This document shows positions 1 through 13,519 of a stretch of DNA of 64,000 nucleotides, one piece after another. A model generated the notes under the pieces. That model was not told where the DNA came from, made no database searches, and saw only the letters and a program-made list of their open reading frames with translations. The stretch comes from Sphingomonas sp. 7/4-4 (GTDB lineage: Bacteria; Pseudomonadota; Alphaproteobacteria; Sphingomonadales; Sphingomonadaceae). The stretch lies in contig NZ_CP115960.1 in assembly GCF_027941955.1 (NCBI RefSeq), positions 806,001 to 870,000 on the forward strand, given 5' to 3'. The translations under genes were made by a program, and so were the position numbers. Numbering within the stretch: the first letter of the stretch is position 1; every line of letters starts with the position of its first letter.

Positions 1-3000
1 GCGCACCCTGGATGCTCGTCCAATAGGGTGCGTTATCATTGGTGTTGCGCACCCCGATATCGACCCGCGCGAAGGACTGGGTATAGCCCGGATTGCCCGC
101 GTAATCGCGCGCGGTGACGGTATAGGCGAAAGTGTTCGCGGCCTCGTAATCCAAGCCGGCGTTGGTACGGATCACGCCGCTCACTGCGTCGATCGCAAAG
201 CGCCCGTCCGATGAAGTGCCGCTGATGTTGGACCCGTCCCAGAAATAATAACGCTGGTCGCGATAGGGCGCCCAGAGGTCAGGATCGCTCGCCACCACGG
301 TGCCCACCGCAGTGCCGACGCCGACATTCTCGTCGACCCCGAATGCAGCGTTCCCGAGCGCGTTCTGCTCGTTCCGCTCTTCGATATAGACATTGTAAGT
401 GAAAGGATCCGACACGCCGCCGCGATCGTCGTTGGCGCGCAGCTGCAACGTGGCGATGCGGATCTCGGGGATGCCGTTGCCGTTGGTATCGTAGTTGAAG
501 GCGGCGTCCTGCCCGTACGCCCCCAGGGTACTGCGCAGCCAATCGGCGGTCCAGTTGGCGCCGGTGACCTGGATGTGCTGGCCGTTGACCTGGAACCAGC
601 CGTTGCCGTTCCCGCCGACAATCTCGAGCCGCGGGGTCGTGCCATCCGGATCGCTCAGACTGAACCGGGCCTGGAGCAGCCCGGCATGGCTGCTGCCGTC
701 GCCGGTTTCCTTGAAAACGTTGCTTGCCTCGAGCACCAGATTGTTCGGGCGATCGTTGCTGTCGCTGATGAAAACCTGGGTCAGGACATCGGCCGAGTTG
801 AGCCCGCCGTCCGTGGCGCGGACATAGACGTCGGCGATGTGCGCCTCGAGCCGGCCGTCGCCGCTCCAGTCGTTGATGCCATAGCCTTGCGCACGCAGGC
901 TCTCGAAGTCGAAATTGAATCCCGCGCGTAGCCGCAGCGTATTGCCCGAGATGTAGAACCAGTTTCCCGGATTGTTGACGAGCTGAAGCGTGGGCGTGGT
1001 GCCGTCACCGTCGCTCATCGCGAAAGTCGCGACGATCTGATCGGCATTGGCCGCGCGTGCGCCGCCGAGACCGGTCTCGTCGAGGAACTGCCAGCCGCCG
1101 CCGCTGGTGATCACCGGGGCTTCGGGGACGTCGCTGATGAACACCTGCGTGAGCTTGTCGACATAGTTCACGCCATCGGTCGCGCGGACCCAGACATCGG
1201 CGATATGTGCTTCGAGCCGGCCGTCCCCGTTCCAGTCACTGATACCGTAGCTGCCCGAATCGCGGAACGCCTCGAAGCTCAGATTGGTACCTGTGAAGCG
1301 CAACGTCGAACCGACGAGCGTGAACCAGCCGTTGGGATTGTTGAGCAGCTGGAAGCTCGGCGTGGTGCCGTCGGGATCGGCGGCGGTGAAGGTGGTGATT
1401 ACGGTGCTGGCGTTCGCCGGGTTGGCGCCCAACCCGGTCTCATCGAAGAAGCGCCAATCGCCGCCGCCGGTGAAATAAGGAGTCTCGTTGACGTCTTGGA
1501 CATAGACCTTGACGGTCTTGGTCGTCGAACCGAGTGTCCCGTCCGTGGCACGTACCACGACGTCTCCGACAAAAGCTTCGGTGCGGCCGTCGCCGTTGAA
1601 GTCCCCGGTGGAATAGCCGGCACCACGCAGCGTCTCGTAGTTAAGCGCGGAGGCGAACTGGACGCTGTTGCCCGAAATCGCGAATAGTCCCCCCGGATTG
1701 GACACGAATTGCAGCGTGGGCGTCTGCCCGGCGTCGGGGTCGCCCAGCGTGAAGCTGGCGAAGACGCCGCCGACAGTCGCCGGTGCGGCGCCCAGCCCGG
1801 TCTCGTCATAATAGACCGCGGTCGGCCCGCCCGAAATCGTCGGCGCCTCGTTGACGGCTGTAACCGTGATCGTCTTGGTCTGGCTGAGCTGCGCGCCCCA
1901 TCCATCGGTGACGCGCACCGTGACATTGTGGCTCGTCGCCGTCTCATAATCGAAGGCAGTGCCCACCGCGGTGACCAGCCCGGTGACCGGGTCGATCGCG
2001 AAGCGGCCGCCGGCACTGTCGGTCAGCGCGAAGCTATAGTCCTGCTGCTCCACGACCGGCTGGTACCATTGGCCGCTATAGCCCGACGTGCCTTCACCAT
2101 AGAAGCTGAAGAAGCGCACATTGGTGTCCGCCGCGCCCGGCGCGAACCGGAAGGTGGTGGTGTTGCCCACCTTCGCGCCGGTAACGGTATCGTAAACGCC
2201 GCCGAAAAGGCCCTGCGGCACCAGCGCAGATCCGGTCGGCAGCACATAACCCTCAATCCGGTACCAGCGGTCCTGCACCAGCGTGCCGGCCTGTTGATAC
2301 CAGAAATAGGGATTGGTATCGGCTGTACCGCTGGCGGCATTCTCGACATTGCCGCGCGTACCGAAATAGAGCGTCTGCGGCGAGTTGTTCTCGGCCTTCA
2401 CGTAGATCGTGTATTTATAGACCTTGGTCGGATCGACCGCGCCTGCGCTCATGTCGAATACCCCGCCGCCGGTCGGATCGCCGGTGCCGTTGAACTGGCC
2501 GGTCTCGAGCAGCGATACGCTGCCCCCTGCCGGGCCGGTGCCGGTGATGATCCGCTCTTCGCCGGTCCCGCGTCTTGGCATCGCCGCGAAATCGGTAGTG
2601 ACCCGATTGCGATCGAGTGAATCGGGATCGACCGGCCCGACCACCCCGACGACGGCGCCCGAGGGATTGCTGCTCGGCGTGAACTCGACGACCGCAGGGC
2701 CGGTGATGCCGTTGCCGCCGAGCCGCATGTCGATCGGTGCCGCGTTGATTACCATGGCGGCGCTGGCGGTTGCGATCGCGGTCTGATTGTTCTCGGTCGC
2801 GCGCGCGCTGAGCGTGAGCGTCATGTCCTTGCTCCACCCCGCCGGGGTGATGACCTTGAGTCCCGCTGTCTGGGCCTTGGTAAGCTTCCAGGTCGCGCTC
2901 GCGCTGTCATAGGTGCCGGCGCTCAGCGTCGCGCCGGCGGGCACGCCGGTGATCCACAGCTCCTGCGTCTCCGAACCATCGCCGTCCGGGAAGGTCACGT

Positions 3001-6000
3001 TGACATTGAGCGGCAGGCCGGTGCCCCCGAATTGCCCGAGGTTGCCGAGAAGCCGGCGATCATCGGCGTGTCGGCGACTGCGTTCACCGTCACGATGAAG
3101 TCGCGCACGTCGCTCACCACGCCGCCGGCGTCGGTGGCGGTCAGACGGATCGTAGCGGTGCCGGCGACGTTCGCCGCCGGCGTGATCGTCAGCGTGCGGC
3201 GCCCCTGCAGATCGGGCAGGCCCCAGACGAGATTGCTCGCGGGAATGACCGTCCCGCCCGACAATATCTGCGCCGTGGTGGTGATGCCCGCGGCGGGCGT
3301 GATGTCGTCGGTCGCAGTGACCGTCAGCACCAGCGGCACATCCTCGTTGACGCTCTGATTGGCGATCGCAGCGATCACCGGCTTGGCATTGGTGCCCCAA
3401 TAGGTCGCCCAACGCGCCTTGTAGGTGGCGTCCGCCATGATGGCGTCGCGCTGCGCGACGGTGGTCGGCTTGGTCTTGGACGCCATCAGCTGGACCAGGG
3501 CCTCGACATTGATCGTCTTGCTCTGCGCGACGCCCGCGATGATGAAATCGATCTTGAAATTGGCACCGTCGACGCCCGGCATCGTGTACCAGCCTACGAT
3601 CCGTGCGCTCGACGTGGTGCCGATCACCGAGACGATCATGTCGTTGCCGCTGCGCTCGAACCAGATATCCTGATCGAGGATCGGAGTAGCGTCCTGAAGA
3701 CCGATCACATCGATATCGGCGCCGGATGGATCGTAGTTGTTGATCGTGTCGGCACCCGAACTGCGCGTCATGATATAGGTGTCGTTCTCGAGCCCGCCGT
3801 TGAGCACGTCGTCGCCCGCGCCGCCGTCCAGCGTGTCGTCGCCATTTTCCGCGAAGAGCTGATCGTTACCGAGACCGCCACGCAGCGTGTCGTTGCCGAT
3901 GCCGCCATAGATGATGTCATTCCCGTCGCCGCCGTCGAGCAGGTCGTTGCCATCCCCCCGGAGAGATTGTCGGCCCCTGCACCGCCCTCGAGCGTATCGT
4001 CGCCCGCATTGCCGACGAGCGTGTCGTTGCCCGCACCGCCGCGTAGCGTGTTGGCGTTCGCGTCGCCACGGAGCGTGTCGTCGAGGCCGGTACCGATCAG
4101 ATTCTCGATCGAGACGAAGCTGTCGCCCGCCGCGAGCCCGGTATTGTTCGCGGGCGCCGCGAGATCGGCGACCACCGCCGCGGTCGCTGCGACGCCTTCG
4201 CTCTGGAAGCTATAGTCAGCCCAGTCGCTGCCGAGCCCGCCGTCGAGCACATCCGCGCCCACGCCGCCGGTGAGCAGATCGTCGCCATCCTCGCCGTAAA
4301 GCGTGTCGTTGCCGGCGTCACCGAACAGCGTGTCGTTGGTGCCGACGTTATTGGCGCCGCCATAGAGCGTGTCGTTGCCGTCGCCGCCGATCAGCGTGTC
4401 GGCATCCTCCCGGCCATAGAGGGTGTCGATGCCCAGGCCGCCGATCAGCCGGTCGTTGCCCGCGCCACCGTCGAGCATATCATCGCCGGCGCCGCCGTCG
4501 AGCGTGTCGGCACCGCCATAACCGTAGATGAGATCGCGATTCTGCTGGCCGATATAGCTGTCGTTGCCTGACGTGCCTTCGATCACGTCGTCGCGATTGG
4601 TGACGGTGATGGTCACCGGCCTAGCGATCGACTGGGGCGTGGTCGAGGTGTCGGTCGCCGTCACCGTCAGCGCGATCGACGTCGCCGTCTCATAGTCGAG
4701 CGAGACACCGGCCTTGAGCTGCAGGCTGTTGCCGACGAACTCGAAACGGCTGTCGTCGACCGTGTAGGAGAAGATGGCGAAGGTGGATCCCGCAGTGTCG
4801 GGATCGGTGACGCCGAAGGTGGCGAGAACAACCGCCGCACGCGCTGCGTCGGGTGCGCTGGCAGCGATGCGATCACGCTCCTGGACGCTGATCCCTGTCG
4901 GCGTCCAGCTCATTGCGGTTGGCGCTTCGTTGACGTCGGTGACGGCGATCGTGAAGCTCGTCTGTGCCTGGAAATAGGGCGCCGCGCCGGCATTGTCCCG
5001 CGCAATCACGGTGTAGGAGGCGCTCGGCGTCCCCGCTTCGAAGTTGAGCGCCGCTACGGTCTTGATCACGCCGGTGACCGCGTCGATTGTGTAGCGACCG
5101 TCTGACGAGGTCGCGCTCGCCGTTGTTCCGTTGAGGAAATAATAGCGCTGCTGGCCGAAAGCCGTTCCCGCTCCGTCGGGATCGACCGCTGCGACGATCG
5201 TGCCGACGGTGGTGCCGATAGCGACGTTCTCGGCGACCGTCATATTGGGAGTGGTCGGCAAGCTGTTCGCTTCGTTGACGTCGTTGACGGTGATCGTCAC
5301 ATCAGTCGCCGCCTGATTGTAGGGCGCAGTGCCCGCATTGTCGCGCGCGATCACCTTGTAGGTGCCCGATGCGCCTGCTTCGTAGCTGATCCCGATCGCG
5401 GTCTTGATTGCACCGGTGACGGCGTCGATCGTGTATCGGCCGTCGGCCGAAGTCGCGCTCGCAGTGGTGCCGTTGAGGAAATAATAACGCTGCTGGCCGA
5501 ACGCGTGCGTGCCGTCGGGATCCGCCGCCGTAACGGTGCCTGCGGTCGTACCGGTCGCGACATTCTCGGTCACGCTCATCGCCAGCGTCGCGGGCAGGTT
5601 GTTGGCCTCGTTGATGTTGGTGATGCCGATGGTGACGTCGGACGTCGCCTGATTGTAAGGCGCGGTGCCGGCATTGTCGCGGGCGATCACCTTGTAGACC
5701 AGGCTTGGATTGGCCGCCTCGAAATTGAGCGCAGCCGCCGTCTTGATCACGCCGGTGACCGCGTCGATCGTATAGCGGCCATCCGATGAGGTAGCACTCG
5801 CGGTGGTGCCGTTGAGGAAATAATAACGCTGCTGGCCAAACGCGTGCGCGTCGTCGGGATCGGTCGCGGCGATGGTGCCGACCGTGGCGCCGATCGCGAT
5901 GTTCTCGGCGACGCTCAAGCTCGCGCTGGCGGGCAGCGCATTCGCCTCGTTGACGTTGGTCACTGCGACGGTGAAGCTCGCCTGGCGCGTCCCGCCCTTG

Positions 6001-9000
6001 CCATCCGAAGCCTGGACGGTGACCGCGTGGCTCTGCGCCGCTTCGAAGTTGAGCGAGGCCGGCATCTTGACGCTGAGCTGGCCATTCGCGCTGATCTGGA
6101 AGCGGCCGCCGGCATCGTCGATCAAGCTGAAGGTCAGCGAGTCGCCATCGACATCGCTCGAGACGAGCTGGCCGACCACGGTCCCCACCGCAGTGGCGCT
6201 GCCCGTGCCTGCCTCGGCAACGCCGAGCGCCGTGCCCGACACGGTGATCGCGCCCGGAGCGTCGTTCACCGCCGCGATCGTGACCGCGACCGCGACCTCG
6301 ACCGATTGGCCGTCGGCATCCGTGACGACGATGGAGAAGCCGTCGTTGCCCGAATAGTCTGCGCCAGGGGTGTAGATGAACTGCCCCGACGTCGCATTGA
6401 GCGCGACGCTGCCATGCGCCGCGGCATTGCCGATGGCATAGCCGGTGATGTTGTCGTCATCATCGACTGCGTTGACGAACGTCGCCGCGGTGGCGACGTC
6501 CTCGCTCGTGGTGAGCGTGATCGCGCTCGCCTTCGGCACGGCCTTGTCGCCTTGATGCCAGTAATCCGCAAGCAGCGCCGCGACGGAAGCGGGCATCGCT
6601 CCCGGCGCAGGGACCTGGAGCGCGGTCATCGCATCGATCAATGGCGCGGAATGCGCAAGGAACAAAGTGTGCGTCGCCGTCGACACCGAATGCATCATGC
6701 CGGTTGCGTTGGGAGAGAAGTAATTGACCACTCGCACCCGGCTGCTGCTGCCGATGATGCCGATCACCAGGTCCGTGTACGAGCGTGCGAACCAGAGCTG
6801 GTCAAAACTTACCGAGGTGTCGAAGACGATACTGTTCTTGCCGGATAGATCGATAAGCGCATCGTCCCCCGACCGTGAGTCGAACAGATAGACGTCGTCC
6901 CCGCCCCCGTCGGACAGGGTGTCGTTGCCGGCACCGCCGCTGATCGTGTCGTTGCCAGCGCCGCTGTCGATCGTATCGATGCCGTCGCCGCCGGAGAGCG
7001 TGTCGTCGTCGTCGCCGCCATACAGCGTGTCGCGGTCCGCGCCGCCGGTCAGCGTATCCTTTCCGGCATCGCCATAGATCGTGTCCGCGCCGTCTCCACC
7101 GTCGAGCCGGTCGTCGCCCGCGCCGCCCCAGATGCGGTCGGCCCCCTCGCCGCCCGAGATCGCGTCGATGCCATCATCGCCGTAGAGGAAGTCGTCGCCG
7201 CCGTCGCCGAGCAGCACATCATCGCCGCCGCCGCCGCGGAGCGTGTCGTTGCCGTCGAGTCCCGCCAGCCGGTTCCCGCCCGCGTCGCCGGTGATCGTGT
7301 CGACCAGCTGCGAGCCAACGACATTTTCGATTCCCGCCAGCACATCGCCCGCAGCATCGCCGCCCACCTGCGCCCCAGCGACCGTGAGATTGACCGTGAC
7401 GCCGGCCGCGGAACGCACATAGCGGACCGTGTCGCCGGCCGTCTCGGTCGTGCCGATGGCAGTGTTGGCGCCGCCGTCGAGCATGTCGGCGCCAAGGCCG
7501 CCCTCGAGCACGTCGTCGCCATCGCCGCCGAACAACTGGTCGTCTCCGGCATAGCCGACCAGCGCGTCGTTGCCCGCGCCGCCCGCGAGGTTGTCGGCAA
7601 GCGCGCCCGCCTGGCCGGCGAGGAGGTCGTCGCCGGCGGTGCCGACCAGCTGAGTCGAACTCGCCGCGACGAGCACATTGGCCAGTGATACAGCGAGGCC
7701 GTCGGCCAGCTGGAGCGTCTCGATCCTGGTATTGGCGTTGGCCTGTCCCTGCAGCGTCACCTGCTGGGTGGTGGTGTTGTCCTTGCGCAAATAAAGGTCG
7801 TTGCCCGACCAGGCGAACTGCATGTCGGTGAGGCTGAGCCCCGCGCCCAGTTCGAGTATGTCGATACCCGCATCGACCGTGGTGTCGAAGGTTGGCGTGA
7901 CGCCGGTGACCCCAAACGCGGCGTCGTACACCGTGTCCACACCATAATTGAGGTTCCACACATAGACGTCGTCGCCGGTATTGCCCCACAGGCTGTCGGT
8001 GCCCGCTCCGCCTTCGAGCTGGTTCTGCCCGGTATCGCCGCCGAGTGTATCGTTGCCCGAACCGCCCAGCACGCCCTCGATCCCGTAATATTCGTCCCCG
8101 ACGGCATCGCCGAGATTGGCGCTGGTCAGCGTGAGATAGACGCGCACCGCGGCGGTGGCGGACTTGTACGACGCGATGTCGAAGCCCATGCCGCCGATCA
8201 GCAGGTCCTTGCCGGCACCGCCGTCCAGCATGTCGTTGCCTGTGCCGCCGTACAGCACGTCGTCACCACCCTCACCGCGCAGCGTGTCCGAACCCGAATT
8301 GCCCGCGATGATGTCGTTGCCGAGCCCGCCTGCGACGACGTCGTCGCCCGCCCCCGCGGTCATCCAGTCGTCGATCGCGCTGCCGCCGAGCGGCGTGGCG
8401 TCGGCGCCGTCGGCTGCGTCGGTGCCGGCATAGAGATTGCGCTTGATGGTCGGGGTGCCGCCGACCAAAGTCTCAATGTCGAGAACGCCGGTCTGATAGA
8501 AAGCGAGCTTCTCGATCTGCCCACCGCCGCCGACGGCGTACCAATCCTTGACCGTGAGACTGTCGGCGAGCGCGAGCGCATCACTGCTCTCGGCATCGTC
8601 GTCGCCAACCGCGAATACCAGGTCGTTGCCGACGCGGCGCAGCACCACGTCCTGGATGTCGATCCCCGGCGCGAACTCGATTGTGTCCACGCCTGCGTCC
8701 TGCACCACCGAGCCGGTGGCCGGACCAACGAAGCGCCGGAGCGTGCCGCTGCCGGCATCCCAGTTGAATTTACCGCGCCATTCGAGATCGAGATTCTGCG
8801 GATTACCGGTGCGATTGAACGCAACCACTTCGACCGTGCCGTCGCCCCAGGTATAGCGGACGCTGCCCTGCGCATCGATGGTGTAGCCGGCCTGGTAGGC
8901 GCCGCTGGCGAACACCGTGGTCCAGCCGGCATCGTTATAGTCATCGAAGATCAGGTCGCGGCCGTCGCCGCGCGTGAACTTGAACCGGTCGTCGCCCTTG

Positions 9001-12000
9001 CCGCCGACCACGACATCGCCGTCGCCGCGCCCGCCCGAGACGATGTCGTTGCCGTCCCCGCCATAGACTTCGTCCAAGCCCTCGTCGCCGGTGAGCAGAT
9101 CGTTGCCGCTGCCACCGAGCACCTGATCGTTGCCGAGGCCGCCGACGACGATGTCGTTGTCGGCGTCGCCCGACACGAGATCGTCGCCAGCGCCGCCCAG
9201 CGCTACGTCGTTGCCGGCCAGAGCGCGGATCGAGATCATTGCCGGCGCCGCCCCAGATGAAGTCGTTGCCCTGGGTGCCGATCAGCAGGTCGTTGCCGGT
9301 GCCGCCAATGACGAAGCTGGTGATGTCGCTGAGCTTGATGCCGTTGCCGTCGGCGAAGCGCAGCCATTCGATGCGCTTGAATGCGTCGACAAACCAATCC
9401 TTGAGCACCAGGCGCGCGCTCTCGACCTGGGTGCCATTGACCGTGTCGAACACGGTGACGATCAGATCGGCGCCGGGGGCGGCGCTGGTCCCCGACCGCT
9501 CGAGCCGGACATCGCCCAGCCCGATCCCGGCCGCGAACACCACCGCGTCCTCGCCACCGTCGATCCTGCCCTGGCTGACACCGATCGCTCCGCCGACCCA
9601 GTCGGGGCGCAGTGCACCCGCCTGGAGTGCGTTGACCTTCCATTTCTCGATCGCAGTCATGCGCGCGACGATGTAGTCGCCGACCGTGCCGGTGCTCGCC
9701 GCGGAGCCGGTCTCGATCGCGTCGTCGCGCCCGTCGCCGCGGCGCACCAGATACTGGTCGGACCCGAGCCCGCCCTCCAGCCGGTCGCCAGCGCCCGCCC
9801 CACCTGCGAGGATGTCGTCGCCGGCGCCGCCATAGAGCTGGTCCACGCCCGCGCCGCCTTCGAGCCAGTCCGAGCCCTCACGCCCGCGAAGCACGTCGTC
9901 GCCATCGCCGCCGTCGAGATAATTGCCGTCGCCGCCCAGCGTGCCTATGACCGCGCCGCCGGCGTCGAGCGTGTCGTTGCCGGCGCCGCCGAGAAGCCAG
10001 TCATCGAGGCGACCGCCATAGAGCGTGTCGTTGCCCGCACCGCCGAGCAAATTGTCGCCGAGATTGGACGCATAAATCGTGTCGTCGCCCGCGCCACCGT
10101 CCACGGTGGCAGCGATCGCGATATCGACACCGCGGCGATCCTGCACCGCATAGGCGACACTGGCTGCAGTGCCGGCACGCGAACGCGACACAGTGAAGGT
10201 GGCGGTGCCCGTCGCCTCATGGACGACCACATTATCGATCCATACCAGCGGTGTCGGGCTGGCGCCGTCCAGGATGGTGGCCTCGCCGGTCACCGGAGCC
10301 GCGCCATTGCCGAGCGCGGCGGCGCCCGAGGTGACCGTCGCCGTCAACGTGAAGCGCTCGCCGTGCTCGACATTGGTCGCAGCCCCACCGGCACCAATGC
10401 CGTTATCGGCGATCACCGGCGTGCGGACGAACAGCTGCGTGGCGCCCGCTGCGAAGGTGGCGGTGCTGGCGCTGGTCCAGTTCACACCGTCGCTCGAGAC
10501 CTGCAACCCAGCGCCATAATCGACACCGTTGCCGCTGGCAGTAGCGTCGCCGAGCACCAGCGCGACCGACACGTCAGTCGAAGCCGCCTTCGACAGGCTC
10601 AGACGGAAGACCGCATAGCCATCGGCCTCCGCGGCATAGCTGTTGCCTACCATCAGCGACGGCAGGCCGTCTTCGGCGATGGTGGCGACAGCCGCGTTGC
10701 CCACCACGGTGAGCCCAGTCGCGGCGGAGAGCCTGGCCAGGAAGCGTTCGACACCCTCGGCGACAGAGTCCGCCGTCAGCGCCACCGTGAAGCTCTTGCG
10801 CAGATCACTCGCCGCAAAGCTGAGCGTTCCCGACGCGGCGGTGAAATCAGTGCCTGCAAGCGCGAGATCGTTTTGCAGCACGCCGTCGATCGTGAGGCCG
10901 CGCTGGTCGGCGAGACGCCCGGTGGTCAGATCGATCACGTCGTTGCTGGCAGTGCCTCCGATCATCGTCTGTGCGCCGGGCTGGATAGTGTCCTGAATAT
11001 AGCCCAGCTGGGCGCCGCTCGCTTCGTAGACGTTCCAGAAGCGCGTGCCGCTCAACGCATCGAGCTTCATCTCGATAAGCCCGGCATGAAGCGCGGCGCC
11101 GCCCATCCGATCGTCGACCGCCTGATCGAGGAACGCATTATAGCCGCCGATCCAGTCGGTATAAGCACGGCGATCGAGGCCCAGCTCGCTCGCGCGCGAC
11201 AGCGTGACCAGCCAGCCCGCGGCGAAAGCGCTGTCCGGATTGGCTGCGATCATGGTATTGATCGTCGAAGGATCGGCGACATATTCGGCATAGTCGCTGG
11301 CAACCGAGAAATCACCGAGCAGCGTCGTCATGTCGAACTGCCCGGCGGCGCCCACCGCATTGCTGTTCGGATTGCCCTGCGCATTGGCCAGCGAAGTCGC
11401 CAGTGTGCGCTTGGCATAGACGTCGCCCCCGGCGAGCTGACCGACCATGTCGGACAGCGCGATATAGGTGCCGTGCGTCACCAGCTGTTCGGCGCCGCTC
11501 TTGCCCGAAAAGCGCGCCGTGATCGCATTGGTGTCCTGCGTCGATGTTGCGCGATACACGAAGTCCTTCTTGCGCATCCCGTAATTGCCGGCCTGAACGG
11601 CCTTGGCATCGAGAAGCACGGCACCGCTGGCAGAGAGCACCGAATTGAGATTGCCGCTGACCGCGGTTGCCATCTGGCGCGCGGCATCCTTGGATCCGCC
11701 CTTGCGCGCATAGACATTGGCGGCGACGAACTCGTTCTTGCTCGCATCCCAGGTGGCGTCGGCGCCTGAGCGCGGAGTGCCGCCGAAGATCGAGCCGATC
11801 AGCCCACCCAGCAGCGAGATCGACCAGCACTATCACGGCAACGACAGCGATCGCGACGATCGGATTGGCGGCCGCGAAGGCGGCGGCGTTCGCCAACGTG
11901 CCGGCGCCGGCCGCGGCAACGCCGGAACTCGCCGCCAGGCTAGCCAGCGCGCCCGTCGCCGCGAAGCTGCCATAGATCGCGCCGACCGCCGAGCCGATCT

Positions 12001-13507
12001 GCCCACCAACCGTGTCGAAAGTCTTGATCTCGGCGGCGAGCTTGGTGCCGATGTACGAACCGATGGCGTTGACCAACAGGCTCGGCCCGATCTGACTGAA
12101 CAGGTTGCGCGTCTCGGTGACCAGCTGGCCATTGCGCACCACTTGATAGGTTTCGCCGAGATGCAGGCTGTTCGAGATGATCTGCGAGATCACCGCGCCG
12201 CCCACGCTGTTCGCCACTTCGGCCGGAACGCCGCCGAGGCCGATCGCCTTGACCAGCTCCGCAGTGAGATAGGAGGAGACTGCGCCGATCGATCCGCCCT
12301 CGATGTTGGACAGGATGGTCTTGCCGAAATTGCCGCTCAGACCGATCTGCTCCTTGCCGCTCAGCGGATCGCGGGTGCGCGTCAGGAAATTGGTGGTCGT
12401 CTGGGTGCCGCCGAATACTTCGGTGTCAATGAATTCACCCAGCGCTCCGAGCACCGCGCTCAGCGTGGCGGAGGCCACGATCTGCGCCAACGGCTGATCG
12501 GAGAGCCGCTTGCCGAGCGTCGAGCCCAGCGCCATGCCGAGCTGGCCGCCGTCGACCGTAGTCAGCGCGCCGCCGATCGCGCCGAAAAAGGCACTGACGG
12601 TCGTGCCCTCGCGCTGGATGTAGAGCGGGACTTCGCGATTGCCCGCGTTGATGCGGTGGTTCTTGCGATAGAAGGTCTCGACGGAATCGCGTCGCTCGAT
12701 GGCGCGGAGCGTGAAATACTCGGTGTCGCTCAACACCCAGACGGTGTGCCCGGCGCTGTCCGTGAACGAATAATTGCCCGACAGATTGGCGGCGGGAACA
12801 GCCGCGATCTGCGCTTCCGTCCAGCCCGATCGCCGGAGCAACGCCTTGTACCCGTCCACGGTGAGGGCGAGATTGCCCGTGGCCATCGTCGGGTGCGCCG
12901 CCTGCAAAATCGACGCGCCTTGCGCGTTGACCGCGGCCGGCACTCCCAGTTCGCTGTCGACTCGGAAGTCCATCAGATAGACGCCGTCGCGAAGCACGCG
13001 CTGATAATCGCCCGGATAATTGTTCCAGACGTGCCTACCGTAACGCGGGTGTCCGATCCCTTCGTGCAGAAACACTTCCGCCATGGCGTCATAGTCGATA
13101 ACGCCGTTGAACGTGTTGCCGGTAATGGAGAGATAGGCACGCAGCTCGAAGGGTACGCTGGGCCGGTTGACGAACACGCCAGTGCCTTGATTATCGCCGT
13201 TCCAATTGGCGAAGCCGCCGACCAAACGTGGGTCGACGCGAGTGGCTTCGTTGGGGTTGGTGTTCAAGTAACTGGTATTGGCGTTGTAGGTGACGCCGCT
13301 CAGGACGATTCCCTCGGACCCCGCCCATTTGAGTTCGTTGGCATAAGTGGGCGAAGCGTCAATCTTGCGATTGAGCGCATCGACGAAGGACTGGAGGTTG
13401 ATCCCGGCCAGCCCCGTGCCGACCTTGATCACCGGCAGCCCGCTGCCCGCAACGGGCGTCAGGCGGCGATTGGCACCGGTGCCGGTGATCGTATAGCTGT
13501 TGGGCAT
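1..13507 (-). CDS. Giant RTX/cadherin-repeat surface adhesin, 3' end off window, four frameshifts
   Basis: Very large exported repeat protein (over 4,480 residues in the window, continuing past the left edge). The start is an ATG with AGGAG seven bases upstream, just behind the lipoprotein gene. In protein order: an N-terminal domain of about 300 residues with a HEGIGH motif; an Ala/Gly-rich hydrophobic segment (about residues 310-575) of the kind seen in pore-forming RTX proteins; Calx-beta-like segments (DNA about 10900-10270); blocks of GGxGxDxL calcium-binding nonapeptides (about 10110-9760, 9340-9000, 8380-7990, 7620-6870, 4560-3800) with interleaved haemolysin-related domains; cadherin/Ig-like modules (6560-4600 and 3400-1). 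Such proteins normally leave by type I secretion, fold on external calcium and act in adhesion or biofilm; no transporter gene is in the window. The frame breaks near 11816-11825, 9237-9243, 3954-3959 (six C where seven restore the frame) and 3036-3055. Function is inferred from architecture only. Confidence 0.85.
765..1860 (-). repeat. Three tandem ~120-residue modules in the giant adhesin
   Basis: Within the giant adhesin, a module of about 120 codons recurs with a period of about 360-366 bp, with boundaries near 768, 1134, 1494 and 1850. Each carries a FxDETGLG motif near its start and an NGDGR/SGDGR plus ADVxVRATDG motif near its end. A more diverged copy may lie at about 390-765. This is protein-level domain duplication, not a mobile repeat. 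Confidence 0.7.
4924..5956 (-). repeat. Three near-identical tandem cadherin-type modules
   Basis: Three consecutive units of about 339-343 bp (113-114 codons) encode nearly the same cadherin-like domain. Each has VAEN..(I/T)G at the start, [17 protein letters not shown] in the middle, [11 protein letters not shown] and ARDNAG later, and a VNEA or INEA linker. The DNA signature ttgaggaaataata recurs at 5131, 5473 and 5812. High nucleotide identity suggests recent unequal exchange or gene conversion. A related diverged copy (QRYYFWDG) lies near 130-330. Confidence 0.8.
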
Positions 13508-13519
13508 CGACAGCTCCTG

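Noticed and set aside
1205..6848. Plus-strand frames of 160-334 codons over the repeat regions
   Set aside because: Antisense to cadherin/RTX repeats; the minus strand encodes recognisable modules throughout.
4924..9350. Regular short repeats that could suggest a CRISPR array
   Set aside because: The periodicity is that of coding repeats (nonapeptide RTX and 113-120-residue domains), in frame, with no unique spacers or cas genes.
13020..13090. Calling the adhesin head a zinc metalloprotease from HEGIGH
   Set aside because: Spacing is HExxxH, not HExxH, and no third ligand could be fixed by eye; kept only as a finding.
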